From positions 1 to 41,671 of the IMG/VR virus record IMGVR_UViG_3300042554_000812: DNA of 41,671 bases; one strand, given 5' to 3'. Shown in pieces: positions 17,659-26,279 of the stretch. Within the stretch, counting starts at the first letter, position 1; each line of letters starts with the position of its first letter. The DNA comes from a virus. The notes beneath the pieces are model-generated. The model worked only from the letters and a program-made list of their open reading frames with translations, did not search any database and was not told the DNA's origin. Both the position numbers and the translations under genes were made by a program.

Positions 17659-20164
17659 GGCGTTAGCTAAAGCGGCGGCAGGAAAGCTTCATTTATTGAC
17701 GAGTGAAGAGCAGGAGCTATTGCTTAGGGAATTAGAAGAATTAGAGAAGGAGGAAGAGAAGAATAAGGCGCAGCATGAGTTCATGGGGTTTGTGAAACAG
17801 ATGTGGCCGGGGTTTATACCGGGCCGGCACCATGAAATTGTGGCTAGGGCGTTTGAGGATGTGGTGAATGGGAAGAATAAGCGGTTGATTATTAACATGG
17901 CACCGAGGCACACGAAGTCTGAGTTTGCTTCTTATTTGTTGCCGGCTTGGTTCTTGGGGAAGTATCCAGGCAAGAAGGTGATTCAGACATCGCATACAGC
18001 GGAATTGGCCGTTGGGTTTGGTAGGAAGGTAAGGAACCTTATTGATTCAGATACCTATCACAAGGTATTTGATGATGTGAAGCTAAAAGTTGATAACAAG
18101 AGTGCTGGTCGGTGGGCCACGAATAAGGGCGGTGAGTATTTTTCAATTGGTGTGGGTGGATCGGTGACAGGTAAGGGTGCGGATCTATTGATTATTGATG
18201 ATCCACATTCTGAACAAGAAGCTAAGTTGGCTGCTCATAAGCCTGATGTGTTTGATTCAGTGTATGACTGGTATACGTCAGGTCCACGGCAGCGTCTACA
18301 GCCGGGTGGGGCCATTATCATAGTTATGACAAGATGGTCGCTCAGAGACCTGACCGGGCAAGTGATTAAAGCAAGTCAGACCAGGGGTGGTGATGAGTGG
18401 GAGGTGATAGAACTTCCAGCGATATTGCCATCTGGTAGGCCGATGTGGCCGGAGTTTTGGAAGTTAGAAGAATTACTGGCGTTGAAAGATGAATTGCCGG
18501 TAGGTAAATGGAATGCTCAGTATCAGCAACAGCCGACTGCTGAAGAAGGTGCGATTGTAAAGCGGGAGTGGTGGAAGATTTGGAAGCATGACAGGCCGCC
18601 GGCATGTGATTTTGTGATTCAGAGCTGGGATACGGCGTTTTTAAAGCACAACCGGGCGGATTTTTCTGCTTGTACGACCTGGGGGGTGTGGACAAATGAG
18701 GATGGAGAGACCAATATCATCCTTTTAGACGCCTTTAAGGACCGCTATGAGTTTCCAGAACTTAAGCAAAAGGCTTATGAGACCTACACCGAATGGCAAC
18801 CGGACGTATTTTTGGTTGAAGCAAAGGCAGCAGGAAGCCCGTTGGTCTTTGAACTCCGCCGGATGGGTATACCAGTCAGTGAATACAGCCCCACCAAAGG
18901 TAACGACAAGATCGTAAGGATGAATGCGGTTGCAGATTTGTTTGCATCAGGACGAATCTGGGCGCCGGAACGTAAGTTTGCTGATGAAGTGATCGAGGAA
19001 GTAGCGGCTTTTCCTGCCGGTGAACATGATGACCTTTGCCTTGTGGCGGACACCATGATTCTTATGGCGGACGGCATGGAAAAGCGCATCGATCAAGTTA
19101 AAGACGGTGATTTGGTTGCCACACCGGATGGACCAAGGAAGGTTTTAGCTGCTGGATGTACGGGGTATAAAGAAACCATGACGCTTAAAGCCGGTCAATA
19201 TGCTATCCAAGGAACGGGCAATCACCCGGTTGCAACCAAAAGGGGCTGGGTATGCATACAGGATATTGATCCAAATGATGCTATACTTGTCGAATCAAGA
19301 CAGGAGCAGTCATCATGGTATTTGCAAGTCAAGGCATTACGTCAGAGGTTGTTGTATTTAATGGCCGCAGGTACAGGCGCTATCCAAACGCTAAGCAAGC
19401 CACACACCGCAAGTATTTTTCAAGGTCTGGGGCACTATTACACAGGGATATTTGGGAGTTTCACAACGGGACCATACCGGCAGGACATCAAATACACCAC
19501 AAGAATGGCGATCCATCAGACAATCGATTGGAAAACTTGGAGTGCGTCAGCGTATCTGATCACAAAGAAAGGCACAAAGAAGAAATTATCCAGCGAGGGC
19601 AAAGCGAACAATCTATTAAGCACCTTGAAGCTATTCGACGCTTGGCGGCTGTTTGGCACGCAAGCCCAGAGGGTATTGAATGGCACAAAAAACATGCTGC
19701 AAACTCTATTGCAAAACGTGATCCCAAATGGAGAGACAAAAAGCCTTGGCTCACGGTTGCTTGTAAGGTATGCAAAAAGATTTTTGAAACAAAAAACACT
19801 CGCAAGTCTATTTGCTCAACAGCCTGTACATCAAAAAAACGAAACGATAAGCAGCGAGAAGAGCAGCTTTCAAAGCCATACACATGCTTGCAGTGCAACA
19901 AAATTTATTTCACCGTCCAAAAAAGAAAAAAGTTTTGTGGCCGTGTGTGCGGACAAGCCTTCAATCGAGCAAGCAGGAAGGCAAGCCGTTTATAACTTGG
20001 CCGTTGAAGGTTCGCATTGTTATTTTGCCAACAAAGTTCTTGTTCATAACTGCGATTCCATGACACAGGCCCTACTTAGGTTTAGGCAAGGCGGGTTCTT
20101 GAGCCTACAATCCGACGACGAAGACCGTGAGTCTATTTACCGCCGCAAGGTTGCATATTATTAG
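17648..20164 (+). CDS. terL: Terminase large subunit interrupted by an intein
   Basis: The 838-residue frame codes a 500-residue terminase split by a 338-residue intein. The ATPase part has a deviant Walker A, APRHTKS (85-91), and Walker B, LLIIDD (to 185). The RNase H-like nuclease has QSWDTAF with Asp 328, VEAKAAG, and HDDL joined after splicing to CDSMTQALLRF. The intein lies at Cys 464, in the last nuclease motif, so the unspliced protein should be unable to cut DNA. The enzyme drives DNA into the prohead. An HNH gene overlaps the intein part in another frame. The ATG at 17648 overlaps the LexA-like gene. Confidence 0.95.
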   Translation: MDLRALAKAAAGKLHLLTSEEQELLLRELEELEKEEEKNKAQHEFMGFVKQMWPGFIPGRHHEIVARAFEDVVNGKNKRLIINMAPRHTKSEFASYLLPAWFLGKYPGKKVIQTSHTAELAVGFGRKVRNLIDSDTYHKVFDDVKLKVDNKSAGRWATNKGGEYFSIGVGGSVTGKGADLLIIDDPHSEQEAKLAAHKPDVFDSVYDWYTSGPRQRLQPGGAIIIVMTRWSLRDLTGQVIKASQTRGGDEWEVIELPAILPSGRPMWPEFWKLEELLALKDELPVGKWNAQYQQQPTAEEGAIVKREWWKIWKHDRPPACDFVIQSWDTAFLKHNRADFSACTTWGVWTNEDGETNIILLDAFKDRYEFPELKQKAYETYTEWQPDVFLVEAKAAGSPLVFELRRMGIPVSEYSPTKGNDKIVRMNAVADLFASGRIWAPERKFADEVIEEVAAFPAGEHDDLCLVADTMILMADGMEKRIDQVKDGDLVATPDGPRKVLAAGCTGYKETMTLKAGQYAIQGTGNHPVATKRGWVCIQDIDPNDAILVESRQEQSSWYLQVKALRQRLLYLMAAGTGAIQTLSKPHTASIFQGLGHYYTGIFGSFTTGPYRQDIKYTTRMAIHQTIDWKTWSASAYLITKKGTKKKLSSEGKANNLLSTLKLFDAWRLFGTQAQRVLNGTKNMLQTLLQNVIPNGETKSLGSRLLVRYAKRFLKQKTLASLFAQQPVHQKNETISSEKSSFQSHTHACSATKFISPSKKEKSFVAVCADKPSIEQAGRQAVYNLAVEGSHCYFANKVLVHNCDSMTQALLRFRQGGFLSLQSDDEDRESIYRRKVAYY
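19037..20050 (+). other. Intein coding region within terL
   Basis: The intein runs from Cys 1 (CLVADTMILMADG) to Asn before Cys +1 (VLVHN-C). Block B is seen in GTGNHPVATKRGW with the conserved His, and blocks F and G in VYNLAVEGSHCYFANKVLVHN. The middle, about 220 residues, has no in-frame endonuclease motifs; instead the DNA codes an HNH protein in the +2-shifted frame (19315-19995). The splicing frame has no stop across that whole overlap. Splicing activity is inferred from the intact end residues. Confidence 0.92.
19315..19995 (+). CDS. HNH homing endonuclease nested out of frame in the intein
   Basis: The 226-residue product has an HNH_3-type core: NGRRYRRYP, HRDIWEFHNGTIPAGHQIHHKNG, then SDNRLENLECVS (quoted in parts), giving the His-Asn-His set. 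After a Lys-rich helical linker come two treble-clef-like fingers, CKVCKKIFE with CSTAC, and CLQCNKIYF with CGRVC. AGGAG stands at 19302-19306, 8 bases before the ATG, so it has its own ribosome site within the intein. It should cut intein-less terL and so spread the element. The coding quality of this frame is clearly higher than the intein frame over the same bases. Confidence 0.88.
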   Translation: MVFASQGITSEVVVFNGRRYRRYPNAKQATHRKYFSRSGALLHRDIWEFHNGTIPAGHQIHHKNGDPSDNRLENLECVSVSDHKERHKEEIIQRGQSEQSIKHLEAIRRLAAVWHASPEGIEWHKKHAANSIAKRDPKWRDKKPWLTVACKVCKKIFETKNTRKSICSTACTSKKRNDKQREEQLSKPYTCLQCNKIYFTVQKRKKFCGRVCGQAFNRASRKASRL

Positions 20165-20172
20165 GAGCCCTT

Positions 20173-22575
20173 ATGGCTATTGAGCCTGCACTCTACCCAG
20201 CACCACTTGGCCTTGATGCCGCCATGGAAGAGCCCATGGACGTGGAAATTGAAATCGAAGAGCCAGAGATTATTTCATCAGAAGGCGTTGAGATCACACT
20301 TGAGTTAGAGCGAGATCAGCCAGAAGATCATGATGCAAACCTTGCTGAGTACATCGATGACAGGGACTTGGCGACGATTGCTTCGGATTTACTAGAGGAT
20401 TTTGAGACGGATAAGTCTTCTAGGAAGGAATGGGTAGAGACCTATGCAGATGGCTTGAAGCTTTTAGGTTTGAAATACGAAGAGCGAACAGAGCCATGGC
20501 CAGGGGCGTGCGGTGTGTTTTATCCATTGCTATCTGAAGCGGCAGTTAGGTTCCAAGCAGAAAGCATTATGGAGACGTTTCCTGCTTCCGGCCCGGTGAA
20601 GACACAGATTGTTGGTAGTCTTACCAAGGAGAAGGAAGATGCAGCCGAGCGTGTCAAAGATGACATGAATTATCGGTTGACAGAAGAAATGCCAGAGTAC
20701 CGGCCAGAGCATGAGAAGATGCTTTGGTCCCTGGCATTAGCAGGATCAGCATTTAAGAAGGTGTACTACGACCCGTCATTAGGCCGGCCGGTATCTATGT
20801 TCATACCTGCTGAAGATATTGTGGTGCCATTTGGCGCAAGTGATTTGAGAAGCTCACCGCGAATCACACACATCATGCGTAAGACACCTAATGAGGTGAA
20901 GAAGCTTCAGCACGCAGGATTCTGGCGGGATGTTGATCTTGGCGAGCCATCAGTTGCGTTAAGCGATGTAGAAAAACGCAAGGCTGAAGAAGAAGGTATG
21001 ACAGCCACGATGGATGACCGGTACAGGATACTGGAGATCCATGCTGAATTAGATATACCGGGTTTTGAAGATACGGACAAAGACGGCCCCACGGGTATTG
21101 CATTACCGTATGTCGTTACGATTGATGAGGGTACCAATAAAGTATTGGCTATTCGCAGAAATTGGTATCAAGAAGATCCATTAAAACTTAAGCGAATGCA
21201 TTTTGTTCATTATCCATATATTCCAGGATTTGGATTTTATGGATTCGGATTAATTCATTTAGTTGGTGCATTTGCTAAATCAGGTACATCATTAATTCGC
21301 CAATTAGTTGACGCAGGAACATTATCTAATTTACCGGGCGGATTAAAATCACGTGGATTAAGAGTTAAGGGCGATGACACGCCAATTGCACCGGGTGAAT
21401 TCAGAGATGTAGACGTTCCATCCGGTTCAATTAGAGATAATATTTTGCCGCTTCCTTATAAAGAACCGAGCCAAGTATTATTTGAATTATTAAAAACAAT
21501 TGTTGCAGAAGGTAGACGATTTGCTGCAACAGCCGATATGCAAATTTCTGATTTATCGGCAAATACACCGGTCGGTACAACGCTTGCTGTATTAGAGCGC
21601 ACGTTAAAAGTTATGTCAGCAGTTCAGGCGCGTTTGCATTATTCAATGCGCCAGGAATTTAAATTACTTGCTGCGATTATTCGTGACTACACACCGACCG
21701 AATATAGCTATGACGTAGATGCTGCAACGGGCAGGATGGTTAAGCAGGCCGATTACGATACGGTCGATGTAATACCGGTATCTGATCCTAATGCAACAAC
21801 GCTTGCTCAAAGGGTTACGCAATACCAGGCTGTACTTCAGTTAGCCGCTCAGTCGCCACAGATCTATGACATGCCAGAGCTTCATAAGCGCATGTTGGAA
21901 GTTCTGGGCATTAAGAATATTGACAAGCTCATACCCGCTGCCAAAGCAGAGCAGCCACGGGATCCGGTATCGGAGAACATGGCTATTCTTAATATGCAGC
22001 CGGTTAAGGCATTTATCTATCAGGACCATGAGGCTCACCTCGCAGTCCATATGGCGGCGATTCAAGATCCGATGTTGCGTCAGCAGGTGCAGCAAAACCC
22101 GATGGGCGGTCAGATGATGGCAGCAGCCATGGCTCACATTAACGAGCACTTGGCGTTCTTGTACCGCAAACAGCTTGAACAGCAAATTGGCGTACCACTT
22201 CCACCACCTGATACACCGTTGCCTGAAGACTTTGAGGTTGAGATCTCTAGGTTGGCAGCACGTGGTGCTCAGCAATTATTGCAACAGCACACGGCAGAAG
22301 CGCAGCAGCAACAGGCACAGCAGCAGATGCAGGATCCGTTGGTGCAGATGCAGCAGGCGGAGTTGGCATTGAAGCAAGCCAAGGAGCAGCGTGAGGCGCA
22401 GAAGGACCAGGCTGATATTGCACTGAAAGCACAGGCTCAACAAGACAAGGTACGCCTTGAAGAAGAGCGCATTAGAAGTATGCAGCAGATTGCTGAGCAG
22501 AATATTGCGGCCAAGATGATTGATAAGGCGGCAGATATTCAGCGTGACAAGTATTTAGTTCGTAAGGAGCGGTGA
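20173..22575 (+). CDS. Portal protein
   Basis: The 800-residue protein follows terL directly and fits a podovirus-type portal: acidic N-terminus, EPWPGACGVFYPLLSEAAVRFQAE (cited as EPWPGACGVFYPLLSEA), the clip/stem region with IPGFGFYGFGLIHLVG and TPVGTTLAVLERTLKVM, and a long Gln-rich coiled C-terminus (residues about 690-800). Portals form the dodecameric ring for DNA entry. I rely on place, length and these helices, not on a catalytic motif. Codon use between about 21130 and 21690 is much more AT-rich (21 G+C of 60 at 21241-21300) than in the flanks (31 of 60 at 20461-20520). Confidence 0.88.
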   Translation: MAIEPALYPAPLGLDAAMEEPMDVEIEIEEPEIISSEGVEITLELERDQPEDHDANLAEYIDDRDLATIASDLLEDFETDKSSRKEWVETYADGLKLLGLKYEERTEPWPGACGVFYPLLSEAAVRFQAESIMETFPASGPVKTQIVGSLTKEKEDAAERVKDDMNYRLTEEMPEYRPEHEKMLWSLALAGSAFKKVYYDPSLGRPVSMFIPAEDIVVPFGASDLRSSPRITHIMRKTPNEVKKLQHAGFWRDVDLGEPSVALSDVEKRKAEEEGMTATMDDRYRILEIHAELDIPGFEDTDKDGPTGIALPYVVTIDEGTNKVLAIRRNWYQEDPLKLKRMHFVHYPYIPGFGFYGFGLIHLVGAFAKSGTSLIRQLVDAGTLSNLPGGLKSRGLRVKGDDTPIAPGEFRDVDVPSGSIRDNILPLPYKEPSQVLFELLKTIVAEGRRFAATADMQISDLSANTPVGTTLAVLERTLKVMSAVQARLHYSMRQEFKLLAAIIRDYTPTEYSYDVDAATGRMVKQADYDTVDVIPVSDPNATTLAQRVTQYQAVLQLAAQSPQIYDMPELHKRMLEVLGIKNIDKLIPAAKAEQPRDPVSENMAILNMQPVKAFIYQDHEAHLAVHMAAIQDPMLRQQVQQNPMGGQMMAAAMAHINEHLAFLYRKQLEQQIGVPLPPPDTPLPEDFEVEISRLAARGAQQLLQQHTAEAQQQQAQQQMQDPLVQMQQAELALKQAKEQREAQKDQADIALKAQAQQDKVRLEEERIRSMQQIAEQNIAAKMIDKAADIQRDKYLVRKER

Positions 22576-22763
22576 TGGATTTTTCAGAAGCCGTTTCACT
22601 GGAAATAAACAAGCAGATCCGCTATGCGGAGGAACAGCTTGCACAAGGAAGTATGAAGTCCTTTGAGGACTACAAGTTCGTCTGCGGTCAGATTCAAGGT
22701 CTCCTGATCGCAAGACGCATAAACGAAGACCTTGCCAATCGTATGAAGGACCATGATGACTGA
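22575..22763 (+). CDS. Small helical protein between portal and GroES-like gene
   Basis: The ATG at 22575 shares TGATG with the portal stop and has AAGGAG six bases upstream. The 62-residue product (AVSLEINKQIRYAEEQLAQG, DYKFVCGQIQGLLIARRI) is a helical hairpin in appearance. Proteins of this size and pattern often follow portal genes in podovirus-like genomes. Function unknown. Confidence 0.78.
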   Translation: MDFSEAVSLEINKQIRYAEEQLAQGSMKSFEDYKFVCGQIQGLLIARRINEDLANRMKDHDD

Positions 22764-23127
22764 TTTATCTGAGGTATCTCAGCAGGAAGAAACAGCAACA
22801 CAATTACCAAATCCTACGGGTTACAGGATGTTGTGTGCGCTGCCAGAAGTAGAGGACAAGTTTTCCAACGGCATTTTGAAGCCGGATGCATTGGCAAAGC
22901 TTGAGGAGTTCAGCACGGTTGTTTTGTTTGTTATCAAACAAGGACCCGATTGCTACAAAGATCAGTCAAAGTTTCCAACAGGCCCATGGTGTAAAGAGGG
23001 CGACTTTGTTTTGGTACGGGCGTATTCCGGTACGCGATTCAAAATCCACGGACGAGAGTTCCGCCTTATCAACGATGACACGGTAGAAGGTGTTGTTGAA
23101 GATCCACGCGGTTATAGCCGCGCATAA
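22756..23127 (+). CDS. GroES-like co-chaperonin or related beta-barrel protein
   Basis: The 123-residue protein resembles phage proteins annotated as GroES-like: TGYRMLCALPEVEDKFSNGI at the start, VVLFVIKQGPDCYKD, PWCKEGDFVLVRAYSGTRFKI and FRLINDDTVEGVVEDP. GroES relatives show the same order (a strand with 'iLvkP', a mobile loop, 'Gd-Vl---y-G' and a final 'r--dilav'). It could help the host chaperonin fold the capsid protein. ATGs stand at 22753 and 22756; AAGGA fits the second better. The assignment is from pattern memory and place among head genes. Confidence 0.7.
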   Translation: MTDLSEVSQQEETATQLPNPTGYRMLCALPEVEDKFSNGILKPDALAKLEEFSTVVLFVIKQGPDCYKDQSKFPTGPWCKEGDFVLVRAYSGTRFKIHGREFRLINDDTVEGVVEDPRGYSRA

Positions 23128-23138
23128 GGGAGTTAACA

Positions 23139-24074
23139 ATGGCAGCAGAAGAAGAGAAGATTGAATTTGAAGTAGAGGGTGAATCCACAGAAGTTGAGAT
23201 TGTGGATGACAGGCCTGAACAAGATAGGAATGCGGTTGCTCTTAAGAGTGATCCGTCAGACATACCAGACGACGAGGTTAAGCAGTATTCTGAAAACGTC
23301 AAAAAGCGGATTCAGCATCTAAAGCATGGGTATCACGACGAACGCCGGGCTAAGGAAGAGGCCCAACGGGAGCGTGAAGCAGCTATTGCTTATGCAAAAC
23401 AGATTGCTGATGAAAACGCCAAGTTAAAAGAGAAGCTAACGACTGGCGAATCGACGTTAATAAAGACGATGCAATTTGCCACGGAAAAAGAATTATCCGA
23501 GGCAGAGCGTCATTTCAAAGAAGCGCTTGAGAGCCAAGATTCTGAAAAGATATTAGAGGCTCAAAAAGCATTAAATGTTGCGATGTTAAAAGCCGACAGG
23601 GTTAAGAGTTTTAAACCCCAGGCACAGGAGCAGTTGCCAACACAACAGGTCCCTGCATATAATCAACAACAGAATACTTTTCACGACAAAAAGGCTGATA
23701 AATGGAAATCTGATAACCCGTGGTTTGGGCAATCAGGCGAGCCTGGAGTTGACGATGAGATGACATTTTTTGCCATGGGCCTGCATAAAAAGCTTACCCG
23801 GGAACATGGCGATCAATATGCACTTACGGATGAGTATTACGAGAAAATAAATTCTCGCATAAGGGAGAAATTCCCTGAGTACTTTGGCGTACAGGATGAG
23901 CCAGAGGAAAAACCTAAACGTCCTGCTTCGGTGGTTGCCCCGGCAACGCGTAGCTCGCCACCTAAAAAACTGAAGCTAACAGCATCTGAGGCCAACACGG
24001 CACGGAGACTGGGTGTTCCGCTTGAAGAATATGCCAAACAAGTGGCAAAACTACGTATGGAAGGAAAAATATGA
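23139..24074 (+). CDS. Scaffold-like protein
   Basis: The 311-residue protein has what is expected of a capsid scaffold: a very acidic N-terminus (EEEKIEFEVEGES), a long coiled coil (RIQHLKHGYHDERRAKEE onward to about residue 130), a Gln/Pro-rich middle, and a basic C-terminus (RSSPPKKLKLTAS, then AKQVAKLRMEGKI) that could dock on the capsid protein. It lies between the portal and capsid genes, the usual place. No protease motif is visible. Start has GGGAG upstream. Confidence 0.82.
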   Translation: MAAEEEKIEFEVEGESTEVEIVDDRPEQDRNAVALKSDPSDIPDDEVKQYSENVKKRIQHLKHGYHDERRAKEEAQREREAAIAYAKQIADENAKLKEKLTTGESTLIKTMQFATEKELSEAERHFKEALESQDSEKILEAQKALNVAMLKADRVKSFKPQAQEQLPTQQVPAYNQQQNTFHDKKADKWKSDNPWFGQSGEPGVDDEMTFFAMGLHKKLTREHGDQYALTDEYYEKINSRIREKFPEYFGVQDEPEEKPKRPASVVAPATRSSPPKKLKLTASEANTARRLGVPLEEYAKQVAKLRMEGKI

Positions 24075-24511
24075 GCCGCGAATCCCGTGAAGCAGTGACC
24101 CGTGACAACACGGAACGTCCCAAGCAGTGGAAGCCGCCCAGCTCATTGCCCGACCCTATGCCGCGTGATGGTTGGAGACATCGTTGGGTTCGGACCTCGA
24201 TCATGGGGCAGACCGACGCACGCAATGTAGCCACCCGTTATCAGGATGGATTTGAACCATGTAAGTGGGAAGACTATCCAGAAGTAGCCCGAGCCCTGCT
24301 CGCAACCGGACCTCAAACCGGAAACATTGAGATTGGCGGATTGATGTTGTGCCGCGCCCCTGCGGAAATGGCAGATCAGCGTAATAACCATTACCTGAAA
24401 CAAGCCAATGATTGGATGCAGAGTGTGGACAGCAACTTTATGCGAGAGAACGATCCAAGGATGCCGCTCTTTAATGAAAAGCGCACCGAAGTTCGTTTTG
24501 GTAAAAGATAA
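24071..24511 (+). CDS. Conserved-looking head-region protein, unknown
   Basis: The 146-residue product begins with a charged, Arg-rich segment and has RHRWVRTSIMGQTDARNV, EPCKWEDYPEVA, GGLMLCRAPAEMADQRN and a helix to FMRENDPRMP. It overlaps the scaffold gene by ATGA. I recall similar proteins next to capsid genes of uncultured phages, without known role. It may be a minor virion protein. Confidence 0.75.
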   Translation: MSRESREAVTRDNTERPKQWKPPSSLPDPMPRDGWRHRWVRTSIMGQTDARNVATRYQDGFEPCKWEDYPEVARALLATGPQTGNIEIGGLMLCRAPAEMADQRNNHYLKQANDWMQSVDSNFMRENDPRMPLFNEKRTEVRFGKR

Positions 24512-24529
24512 ACCTTTTAGGAGTTAAGC

Positions 24530-25198
24530 ATGGCTTACCCGACGATTTCAGGCCCTTATGGTCTGCGTCCGATCAATCTGATCGGCGGTCAGGTATTTGC
24601 CGGAGCCACTCGCCAGCGTCGGATTTATTCGTCCAGCGCAAGCTCAATTGGCTTTGGTGATCCTGTTAAGTTTGACAGCAACGGTTGCGTGGTTGTCTGC
24701 ACGGAAACGACTGCTGCCCCGGCCACCGGTTTTGCTGGTGTGTTCATGGGCTGCCAGTTTGTTTCGTCAGTAACTGGCCAACCCACATTCTCACAGGCAT
24801 GGATTGCTAACACTTCGGTGGCAAGCAATACCGACATCATTGCGTATATCTGCGAAGATCCAGACCAGTTGTTCCAGGTCTGCGGTGTTAGCGGAACCAC
24901 GGTTGTTTCGACGACCTCTGGCTTTACGTATACCGATGTTGGCCTGAACGTATCCTTGGTGGCTAACACCCTGAATACGACAACCAAAGATTCGCGTTAT
25001 GCAGTGGATATTGCTTCGGGCGCAGTAACGGCCACACTGCCCATGCGAGTCATCGACGTGGTGCCTGACACGGCATTTACCTATAGCGGTACGGTTTACT
25101 ACCCTGAAATCATCGTCAAGTTCAATGCAGCCCATGTGGTGCAGGCAACTGGCGTGGTGACTGGTGGTCATGCGTACAACAACCCAGTCGGACTGTAA
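24530..25198 (+). CDS. Head decoration-type structural protein
   Basis: The 222-residue product is beta-rich with Thr, Val and Gly repeats (SSSASSIGFGDPVKFDSNG, ATGFAGVFMGCQF, SRYAVDIASGAVTA). It starts MAYPTISGPYGLRPINLIGG, a form seen often for proteins encoded just before the capsid gene. It has a strong AGGAG site. Capsid decoration or a minor head part is likely from place and composition. Confidence 0.72.
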   Translation: MAYPTISGPYGLRPINLIGGQVFAGATRQRRIYSSSASSIGFGDPVKFDSNGCVVVCTETTAAPATGFAGVFMGCQFVSSVTGQPTFSQAWIANTSVASNTDIIAYICEDPDQLFQVCGVSGTTVVSTTSGFTYTDVGLNVSLVANTLNTTTKDSRYAVDIASGAVTATLPMRVIDVVPDTAFTYSGTVYYPEIIVKFNAAHVVQATGVVTGGHAYNNPVGL

Positions 25199-25210
25199 GG
25201 GGAAACTTAA

Positions 25211-26119
25211 ATGGCTATTTCACGCGCACAACTACTGAAAGAGCTGCTCCCCGGCCTGAACGCCCTGTTCGGTCTTGAGTACGCTCGTTATGGCGAAGAA
25301 CACAAAGAGATCTACGAAACCGAGACCTCTGAGCGTTCGTTTGAAGAGGAAACCAAGCTGTCTGGCTTCTCGGCTGCACCCGTTAAGAACGAAGGTTCTG
25401 CGATTGCATACGACAACGCACAGGAAGCTTGGACGGCTCGCTACACCCACGAGACCATCGCTATGGGATTCTCGATCACCGAAGAGGCGATTGAAGATAA
25501 CCTGTACGATAGCCTCAGCTCACGTTATACCAAGGCACTTGCACGCGCCATGGCATACACCAAGCAGGTGAAAGCAGCAGCCGTGTTGAACAACGGATGG
25601 GCATCTACCGTTACTTACGGTGATGGACAGCCCCTGTTCTCCACTTCACATCCGCTGGTCTCTGGCGGCACCAACAGCAACACGCCTTCCACCCAGGCTG
25701 ACTTGAATGAAACTTCGTTGGAAAACGCAGTCATTCAGATCGCAGCATGGACGGATGAACGTGGTCTGTTGATCGCAGCTCGTCCCCGCAAGTTGATCGT
25801 TCCTCCCAACCTCCAGTTCGTGGCAACGCGTCTGTTGGAAACCGAACTCCGTGTCGGCACCAACAACAACGACATCAACGCCATCAAGAACAACGGAAGT
25901 ATTCCCGAGGGCTACACGATCAACCACTTCTTGACTGACACGAACGGTTGGTTCCTTACAACCGACGTTCCTAACGGTTTGAAGCACTTCGTGCGGACAC
26001 CGATGCAGACTGGAATGGACGGTGACTTTGATACGGGCAATGTCAGATACAAAGCTCGTGAGCGTTACTCATTCGGAGTGTCGGACCCGCTCGGTATCTT
26101 TGGATCACAGGGGGCATGA
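25211..26119 (+). CDS. Major capsid protein
   Basis: The 302-residue protein resembles the Mu gpT-type head subunit family: N-terminal KELLPGLNALFGLEYARY, then ETKLSGFSAAPVKNEG, IAYDNAQEAWTARYTHETIAMG and FSITEEAIEDN, followed by ALARAMAYTKQVKAAAVLNN (quoted in pieces). Length and order fit an HK97-type fold. Its late place in the head module, strong GGGGAAAC-type leader and the terminator right after it suit a very highly expressed gene. Confidence 0.92.
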   Translation: MAISRAQLLKELLPGLNALFGLEYARYGEEHKEIYETETSERSFEEETKLSGFSAAPVKNEGSAIAYDNAQEAWTARYTHETIAMGFSITEEAIEDNLYDSLSSRYTKALARAMAYTKQVKAAAVLNNGWASTVTYGDGQPLFSTSHPLVSGGTNSNTPSTQADLNETSLENAVIQIAAWTDERGLLIAARPRKLIVPPNLQFVATRLLETELRVGTNNNDINAIKNNGSIPEGYTINHFLTDTNGWFLTTDVPNGLKHFVRTPMQTGMDGDFDTGNVRYKARERYSFGVSDPLGIFGSQGA

Positions 26120-26166
26120 CGTAAGTCATTGATTTCAATACAGAAATCATTCCCTAGCCTTGTATC

Positions 26167-26198
26167 ACAGAACCCCGCTCCGGCGGGGTTTCTGTTTT
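26167..26198 (+). terminator. Rho-independent terminator after the capsid gene
   Basis: AACCCCGC and GCGGGGTT pair across a TCCG loop, and ACAG/CTGT extends the stem past one bulged T. TTTT follows. It stands 47 bases past the capsid stop and should end the head operon. Confidence 0.9.
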
Positions 26199-26223
26199 GT
26201 AGAGTATGCAGCAGTACATACAG

Positions 26224-26252
26224 TTGCACATCGCCATCCATACATGTATACT
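26224..26252 (+). promoter_or_regulatory. Promoter before the GIY-YIG gene
   Basis: TTGCAC at 26224-26229, 17 bases, TATACT at 26247-26252. It lies between the capsid terminator and the endonuclease gene, with the ATG 28 bases after the -10. It would drive the endonuclease and perhaps the tail genes behind it. Confidence 0.72.
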
Positions 26253-26279
26253 ACAGACTCCACCACTAAGGAGTCACAG

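Noticed and set aside
24240-24270. T-arm-like GGTTCAAATCC on the minus strand
   Set aside because: Lies in a well-supported gene and has no cloverleaf.
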